From Scalindua sp964437425 (GTDB lineage: Bacteria > Planctomycetota > Brocadiia > Brocadiales > Scalinduaceae): a stretch of 10,799 nucleotides of DNA. Positions within the stretch are counted from its first letter, which is position 1. Each line of letters starts with the position of its first letter. Under the pieces are notes generated by a model. The model was not told where the DNA came from. It saw nothing but the letters and a program-made list of their open reading frames with translations, and searched no databases. The stretch lies in NCBI GenBank assembly GCA_964437425.1, contig CAYTGO010000085.1, positions 1-10,799 of the forward strand, written 5' to 3'. Positions 6,969 to 10,799 of the stretch are shown here, in pieces. Made by a program: the position numbers and the translations under genes.

Positions 6969-7988
6969 ATGCAATTCAAAAATCGTCTCATCAAAGGTCT
7001 GATCGCTACTTTTATTGCGATTGCCGCCGGCACAGCAGGTTATAAGTTACTTGGCGGCCCGGAATGGTCACTTCTCGATGCGATATATATGACCATTATA
7101 ACGCTTACGACTGTAGGATTCGGGGAGATACAGGATCTGTCTGCCAATCCATATGCCAGAATACTCACTATTTTCATCATCCTTTTCGGAATGGGAAGTC
7201 TTCTTTTTGTTGTGAGTACTGTCACAGGATTTATAGTAGAGGGTGAATTGACAAATGTTTTTGGGAGGAGGAAAATGCTTAAAGAGATATCAAACCTGAA
7301 GAATCACTTTATCGTATGCGGTATTGGCGATATTGGCAGCACAATCGTAAAGGAATTGAAACTGACAAAGAGGGATTTTGTTGTAGTTGATACGGATTCC
7401 GAAAAGCTTGAAAATCTGAATGCAGTTGAAAACATTCGGTATATCAGTGATGATGCAACTCGCGATGATACCCTGGTAAACGCCGGAATACATAAGGCTC
7501 AAGGCCTGATTACTGTTCTTCCGGACGACAAGGACAATCTGTTTGTTACCTTGACGGCAAAACAACTGAATCCGAATTTGAGGATAGTATCAAAAGGCAT
7601 AGACGAACACACGATCAAAAAACTTAAAATGGCGGGTGCAGACTCTGTCGTACTGTCAAACGCTATTGGTGGCCTGAGGATGGTATCAGAACTGATCAGA
7701 CCTGCAGTTGTCGGATTCCTCGATAAGATGCTGCGTGCACAAAAGGGCAAGTCTTACAGGTTTGAAGATGTGACTATACCTGCAAACTCGAAGCTCATCG
7801 GCCAGACTCTGGCTAAAGCAAATTTATTACAAAATACCAGGTTGCTTCTAGTCGCTATGAGAGAAAAAGGAGGAGATTTTGTATACAATCCTGAGAGCAC
7901 ATCTATAATCAAAGATGAAACTGTAATCGTGGTAATGGGGGAAAGCCTTGAGACGAAAAAAGTGAGAGAGTGGGTAGAGAATCAATAA
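6969..7988 (+). CDS. MthK-type potassium channel: two-TM pore plus RCK (TrkA-N and TrkA-C) domains
   Basis: A ligand-gated potassium channel of the inner membrane. The 339-residue product has TM1 (about 7-28), a pore helix and selectivity filter TTVGFGE (47-53, a GFG variant of TVGYGD), and TM2 (about 63-90). A short linker GRRK leads to an RCK-N Rossmann domain with GIGDIG (118-123) and VVVDTD ending strand 2. The acidic Asp there suggests NAD(H) or another nucleotide could bind. The RCK-C (TrkA-C) domain spans about 262-339 (FEDVTIPANSKLIGQTLAKA). Length equals MthK (336). No Shine-Dalgarno precedes ATG 6969, whereas a strong one precedes the internal Met103 codon at the RCK start. A free RCK protein may therefore be made from the same gene. 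It is the last gene of the cysQ operon. It converges with the VOC gene, whose stop lies 30 bp beyond. Confidence 0.95.
   Translation: MQFKNRLIKGLIATFIAIAAGTAGYKLLGGPEWSLLDAIYMTIITLTTVGFGEIQDLSANPYARILTIFIILFGMGSLLFVVSTVTGFIVEGELTNVFGRRKMLKEISNLKNHFIVCGIGDIGSTIVKELKLTKRDFVVVDTDSEKLENLNAVENIRYISDDATRDDTLVNAGIHKAQGLITVLPDDKDNLFVTLTAKQLNPNLRIVSKGIDEHTIKKLKMAGADSVVLSNAIGGLRMVSELIRPAVVGFLDKMLRAQKGKSYRFEDVTIPANSKLIGQTLAKANLLQNTRLLLVAMREKGGDFVYNPESTSIIKDETVIVVMGESLETKKVREWVENQ
7263..7277 (+). promoter_or_regulatory. Internal Shine-Dalgarno and ATG for a soluble RCK domain
   Basis: GGGAGGAGGAAAATG: GGGAGG (7263-7268) lies six bases before ATG 7275, which is codon 103 of the channel gene, in frame. 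The Met sits at the start of the RCK-N domain, the same place as the known internal start (Met107) of Methanothermobacter MthK. Part of the purine run is explained by the Gly-Arg-Arg codons of a linker that is common in this family, so function is inferred. Confidence 0.55.
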
Positions 7989-8018
7989 CAACGTTATGAT
8001 GATTTGACACTCAACAAG

Positions 8019-8545
8019 TTATTTCTTTGGCGACCAGACCTCAATCCGATGTCCCTCCGGATCAAAGAAATAGAAAACTTGCGCACCCCATGGATGTTCC
8101 CTGACCGGATCTATTTTCAGACCGCTGTCACACAGAANNNNNNNNNNNNNNNNNNNNNNNNNNNNNNNNNNNNNNNNNNNNNNNNNNNNNNNNNNNNNNN
8201 NNNNNNNNNNNNNNNNNNNNNNNNNNNNNNNNNNNNNGCACCCCATGGATGTTCCCTGACCGGATCTATTTTCAGACCGCTGTCACACAGAAACTGCCAG
8301 GCCCCTGCAATATCTTCAACCTGCAGTGCTAACGTTATACCCGCCCCGCCGCTGCTCTTGATAGACGCCCTCCGCTCATCCGCAACACTGATATGCGCAG
8401 TCTCCGTCAATTTAAACTCTATAAACCAATCTGAGTCATGGGTAATCGGCAACTTTAAATGATGTTTGTAGAAATCAACAGTTTCCTGCCATTTTTTACA
8501 ATAGAGGATAGTATTGGCTGTTTTTAGTGGAAAAATATTTGTCAT
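8019..8545 (-). CDS. VOC (glyoxalase/bleomycin-resistance fold) family protein; interrupted by artefactual gap
   Basis: Removing the 100 Ns and one 55-bp copy leaves 372 bp, exactly 124 codons (123 residues plus stop), with the join in frame at HPWG/AQVFYFFDPEGHRIEVWSPKK. The product is one VOC module pair of normal single-subunit length: TANTILYCKKWQETVDFYKHH (a strand-helix unit, 9-29), IEFKLTETAHISVADE (42-57), ITLALQVEDIAGAWQFL (70-86), and DPEGHRIEVWSP (110-121). Of the four positions that bind metal in glyoxalases, only the final Glu (Glu117 in HRIEVW) is obvious. The first is Asn11 instead of His or Gln. It may therefore be a ligand-binding rather than metal-dependent member, and no substrate can be named. 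It lies 119 bp downstream of the transporter gene on the same strand and could be cotranscribed with it. Only a weak GAAG precedes the ATG. Confidence 0.85.
8083..8292. repeat. Artefactual 55-bp duplication around a 100-N scaffold gap
   Basis: Bases 8083-8137 and 8238-8292 are identical over 55 bp around Ns 8138-8237. The overlap length is the same as at the 3537-3746 seam. Collapsing them restores the VOC reading frame, so this is an unmerged contig overlap. Confidence 0.95.
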
Positions 8546-8664
8546 AACTTCTAAATCCCTGTCCAGGCAATGTTGTGATTTGATAAACGAGATAAACAGA
8601 TTTCTTAAAAATCATATAAAACGGTGCTAGAGTTATTAAAACAAAATACCTCCGGATTTCAACA

Positions 8665-9600
8665 TTATTTCTCCGCTTTCTCCCCGGATTTCCCGGATTT
8701 TCTAAAGTTCCAATATCCGGCAAGAAATGATCCGGACAAATTGTGCCATATACTGAACAGTGCTCCCGGTATTGCCGCCATTACAGAGAAATGCTTAATG
8801 GCCAATGCGACACTCAGCCCTGAGTTCTGCATGCCAACCTCAATACTGAGGGTACGACATGTACGATTATCATATCCAAAGGACTTCGGAAGCCAGAAAC
8901 CGACTAAAAGCCCGCACATGTTATGCACCATCACAGCACATATGATAACAAACCCGACCTCTCTCAGTTTTGTTTGATTAAGACCGATAATGATAGCGAT
9001 AATTACGACTATGGCAATGGTAGAAACAAACGGAAAAACAGAACCAATCTTCTTTACTCTGGCACCCAAAAAGGTATTAATGGTTGTTCCGGCAAGTACA
9101 GGTACAAGGACCATCTGTAAAATGCTGAACAGCATTTTTAAGAACGGGACGTGTACAATTTGATGTAAGTAGAGAAGGGAAAGTGCAGGCATCGCAAATA
9201 CTGCAATAAGCGTTGATGCCAGTGTTAAGGTGATTGACAGTGCAACATTACCCCTGGCCAGATAGCAGATTACGTTAGAAGCGGTCCCTCCCGCACTGCT
9301 TCCTACGAGCACCATACCTGTAATGTACTCCGGTGACAGGCCAAATGATTTTGATATCAGGTAAGCTGACAAAGGCATCACAAAATATTGAAGCAGGACA
9401 CCAATCAGAATAATCTTTGGAGACTTGACAGTTTCTCTGAAATCCGACCATTTCAGTGTCATCCCCATGCAGAACATTACGACTGACAACAAAGGAATAA
9501 TTGCAGGTCTCAACCCAACGAACAGGGTGGGAAAGAAAAATGCAGTTGCAGATAAGAGGATTGCCCACAAAGGGAAGAGCCTTGTTAATAGATGAATCAT
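8665..9600 (-). CDS. BASS-family (bile acid:sodium symporter-like) transporter
   Basis: A sodium-coupled organic anion symporter of the inner membrane. The 311-residue product is hydrophobic, with about ten predicted membrane segments, the BASS family number. Two family signatures are clear: SSAGGTASNVICYLARGNVA (101-120) and EVGMQNSGLSVALA (254-267). Glu254, Val255, Met257 and Gln258 follow the same E-V-x-M-Q spacing as the sodium-site residues E260, V261, M263 and Q264 of the bacterial ASBT_NM structure. Ser108 and Asn109 match its S114 and N115. Substrates in this family include bile acids, pantothenate, pyruvate, 2-keto acids and sulfur compounds. The sequence does not decide between them, although bacterial PanS/YocS-like members without bile contact are the commonest. 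The polar C-terminus (RKSGKSGEKAEK) is cytoplasmic-type. A sigma70-like promoter and two inverted repeats lie in the 100 bp upstream. The ATG has only a weak AAG purine tract. Confidence 0.93.
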   Translation of the reverse strand: MIHLLTRLFPLWAILLSATAFFFPTLFVGLRPAIIPLLSVVMFCMGMTLKWSDFRETVKSPKIILIGVLLQYFVMPLSAYLISKSFGLSPEYITGMVLVGSSAGGTASNVICYLARGNVALSITLTLASTLIAVFAMPALSLLYLHQIVHVPFLKMLFSILQMVLVPVLAGTTINTFLGARVKKIGSVFPFVSTIAIVVIIAIIIGLNQTKLREVGFVIICAVMVHNMCGLLVGFWLPKSFGYDNRTCRTLSIEVGMQNSGLSVALAIKHFSVMAAIPGALFSIWHNLSGSFLAGYWNFRKSGKSGEKAEK

Positions 9601-9635
9601 ATCTTAATTTTCAAATACTTATTTATATTTATGGC

Positions 9636-9785
9636 CAGGGTTTTCTCCCCTGTGCCTCTTTAGTTTGTCTAAGGAATCACCAGCAAAGGCACGAGTATAG
9701 CTAATGGCGCAAGACTCCGCAACTCGATAAAGTTAAAGAAATACGATTGCCACCGGTCATCTCCAAGACTATATAGGCGGCTTTT
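9636..9785. other. Cluster of abutting inverted repeats, candidate structured RNA or repeat element
   Basis: Successive inverted repeats touch end to end. CAGGG (9636-9640) pairs with CCCTG (9648-9652). GTGCCT plus TT (9652-9660, one bulge) pairs with AAAGGCAC (9685-9692). CGAGT (9692-9696) pairs with ACTCG (9722-9726). GCCACC (9749-9754) pairs with GGCGGC (9776-9781), followed by TTTT. The last stem has an A/C mismatch on the plus strand and a G-U pair on the minus strand, so the transcribed strand is not settled. The final stem plus T-run could be a plus-strand terminator. I could not match it to a riboswitch class from memory. Confidence 0.35.
9694..9722 (-). promoter_or_regulatory. Sigma70-like promoter upstream of the BASS transporter
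   Basis: On the minus strand TTGCGG (9722-9717), a 17-bp spacer and TATACT (9699-9694, five of six to TATAAT) form a good candidate. The predicted start around 9687 gives an 85-90 base leader before ATG 9600. The leader would begin within the arm of an inverted repeat. Confidence 0.45.
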
Positions 9786-10350
9786 ATCAAAATAAATACC
9801 AATATTTATTTTTGTCCTTGATTAAACCATTTAACAGTTTATACTCTAATGAAAGAAGAAGTAAGTCGGTCTCTGCAGTAAGACAAGATTACACTACACC
9901 GCCGCCAAATGCTTAAAGCCTGATTTTCATTATCAGAAGATAACTCACGACGATATGTTACAGGCCAGCCAGCTTACGATGTGCAGGAATATGTAAATAA
10001 GTTAATACTTCAGCAGTTAAACTTTGTGATCAGGACGAATTAGATATGTGTCCTGAATACAAACGAGTAAGACATTAAAACAAGTCCCCGAAGTCTTCTT
10101 TCTGTTTATATCATCTTCAGGATTACTCTTGAAATGAGCAGCCATCGTCTTTCCGGTTATGAACACCCTGTATTACGTTTTATATAGAGAACATTGCCCT
10201 TGAGACTCAGGTCCACATTGATATTTGTCATTTAAGGACTCGCTGTCTCTGCAAGGATGATCACTGATAATTCCTTAAGATGGTAGAAATATGCACCGAA
10301 TCAAAATTCACCTGTTATACAGACGTCACTCTGAGCATCAGGGAGTGAGA

Positions 10351-10379
10351 GTATACGTATACAGGAATTTAAATACTAT
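10351..10379 (+). promoter_or_regulatory. Perfect 12-bp palindrome with nearby -10-like element before the receiver gene
   Basis: GTATACGTATAC (10351-10362) is perfectly self-complementary. It lies 11 bp before TACTAT (10374-10379), a four-of-six -10 match, and 64 bp before the receiver-gene ATG. A dimeric regulator bound there would cover the -35 position. No good -35 hexamer is present, which would fit an activator site. This is inference from position only. Confidence 0.3.
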
Positions 10380-10426
10380 AGATTAACAACAATCACAAAC
10401 AATGTAACAGGAGACGTAACAAGAAG

Positions 10427-10799
10427 ATGAAGACTATAATGATTATAGAAAACAATGAGACTTACCACAACACCTACAAAGCAATGCTGAAAGGCAATGA
10501 TTATAAATTTATCCATACATATGATGGCTACGAAGCTATGGAGAAAATGGATGAAACAACTCCGGACCTGATAATCCTGGACATGCTTATGGACATGATC
10601 ACCGGAGACACATTTTTCATGTATCTGAGAAATATCCCTGAATACGCAAGTATTCCGGTTATCATAATCAGTTCAGCGCCTGAAAGACTATATCGTCATC
10701 TCAGAATAACAGACCCTAATCTCGCTTTTATCGAAAAGGGATCGCTGGACAGAGAGACACTGATTGAAGAGATAAACAAAAAGACCTCTTTACCTGAGA
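10427..10799 (+). CDS. CheY-like response regulator receiver domain, right end cut by window
   Basis: A phosphoacceptor (REC) domain of two-component signalling. From ATG 10427 there are 124 codons, open to the last base, so nearly a whole receiver domain is seen. The protein could end soon or continue into an output domain. The phosphorylation site is Asp52 (LIILDMLMDMITGD, 48-61). The switch residue is Ser82 or Ser83 (PVIIISSAPER) where Thr or Ser is usual, and Lys104 (FIEKGS) is the conserved Lys. The acidic pair that binds magnesium is altered to Glu8-Asn9 (MIIENNE) instead of Asp-Asp or Glu-Asp, which may weaken metal binding. GGAG lies about 14 bases before the ATG and AAGAAG adjoins it, so the ribosome site is not ideal. 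No histidine kinase is visible in the window. Confidence 0.85.
   Translation, partial: MKTIMIIENNETYHNTYKAMLKGNDYKFIHTYDGYEAMEKMDETTPDLIILDMLMDMITGDTFFMYLRNIPEYASIPVIIISSAPERLYRHLRITDPNLAFIEKGSLDRETLIEEINKKTSLPE

Larger units (their letters stand above)
9601..10426. other. Long intergenic region without a recognisable gene
   Basis: About 826 bp lie between the divergently oriented transporter and receiver genes. Past the inverted-repeat cluster in its first 190 bp, I see no reading frame with recognisable family character on either strand and no tRNA. Small features are an inverted repeat TCAGGAC/GTCCTGA (10030-10056, 13-base loop) and the palindrome GTATACGTATAC (10351-10362). The rest could be untranslated RNA, a decayed gene or promoter sequence. 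Confidence 0.6.

Noticed and set aside
7988..8019. A bidirectional terminator between the convergent channel and VOC genes
   Set aside because: Only a 5-bp ATAAC/GTTAT hairpin with no GC-rich stem or T-run is present.
8004..8462. A plus-strand reading frame of about 150 residues crossing the 8138-8237 gap
   Set aside because: It is antisense to the VOC gene, repeats itself because of the duplicated 55-mer, and has no family character. The minus-strand VOC frame is restored exactly after collapse.
9686..9790. A cyclic-di-GMP (GEMM) riboswitch, suggested by CGCAA-containing loops
   Set aside because: The conserved GEMM core (GGCAAACC, then GACGCAAAGCC and the tetraloop-receptor pair) is not present in order on either strand.
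10017..10166. A 49-residue minus-strand frame (GTG 10166 to TAA 10017)
   Set aside because: No properly spaced Shine-Dalgarno, no recognisable family, and short enough to occur by chance. It could be a relic but there is no positive evidence.

Overview
This is a 10.8 kb piece of a bacterial draft assembly, of moderate to low GC by eye (about 40-43%, not counted). A lipoprotein with a lipobox, the folate genes and the BASS-type transporter fit a Gram-negative-type bacterium. No ribosomal or phylogenetic marker is present. A planctomycete or another environmental lineage is only a guess. The window has three runs of exactly 100 Ns. Two are flanked by an identical 55-bp sequence on both sides, which is the mark of contig ends that overlap by one de Bruijn k-mer and were scaffolded without merging. 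Removing the Ns and one copy restores the reading frame of both affected genes.

Left block (1-4925, all minus strand): six tightly packed genes read right to left. They are a molybdopterin/[4Fe-4S] oxidoreductase, a probable heme-oxygenase-like helical protein interrupted by a real gap, an RluE-like pseudouridine synthase without an S4 domain, a pteridine-reductase-like SDR that appears to start at CTG, dihydroneopterin aldolase (folB) and HPPK (folK, cut by the left edge). The last three overlap end to start and form a coherent pterin/folate module. The SDR carries the Asp-Tyr-Lys triad of pteridine reductases and may reduce dihydropterin or dihydrofolate.

Middle block (5082-7988, plus strand): it diverges from the left block across a 156-bp AT-rich intergenic region. 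It encodes CysQ (PAP phosphatase), a lipoprotein with a PDZ domain followed by an M48 metalloprotease domain, and an MthK-type potassium channel (two membrane segments, a TVGFGE filter, and RCK-N and RCK-C domains). A strong Shine-Dalgarno sequence lies directly before an internal Met codon at the start of the RCK domain. This parallels the known internal start of archaeal MthK.

Right block (8019-10799): a VOC/glyoxalase-fold protein (minus, repaired across an assembly seam) and a BASS-family sodium symporter (minus). These are followed by about 826 bp without a convincing gene. The first 150 bp of that stretch hold several abutting inverted repeats and a good sigma70-like promoter pointing at the transporter. 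A CheY-like receiver-domain protein (plus) runs off the right edge. No CRISPR array, tRNA, rRNA, transposase or phage gene was seen.
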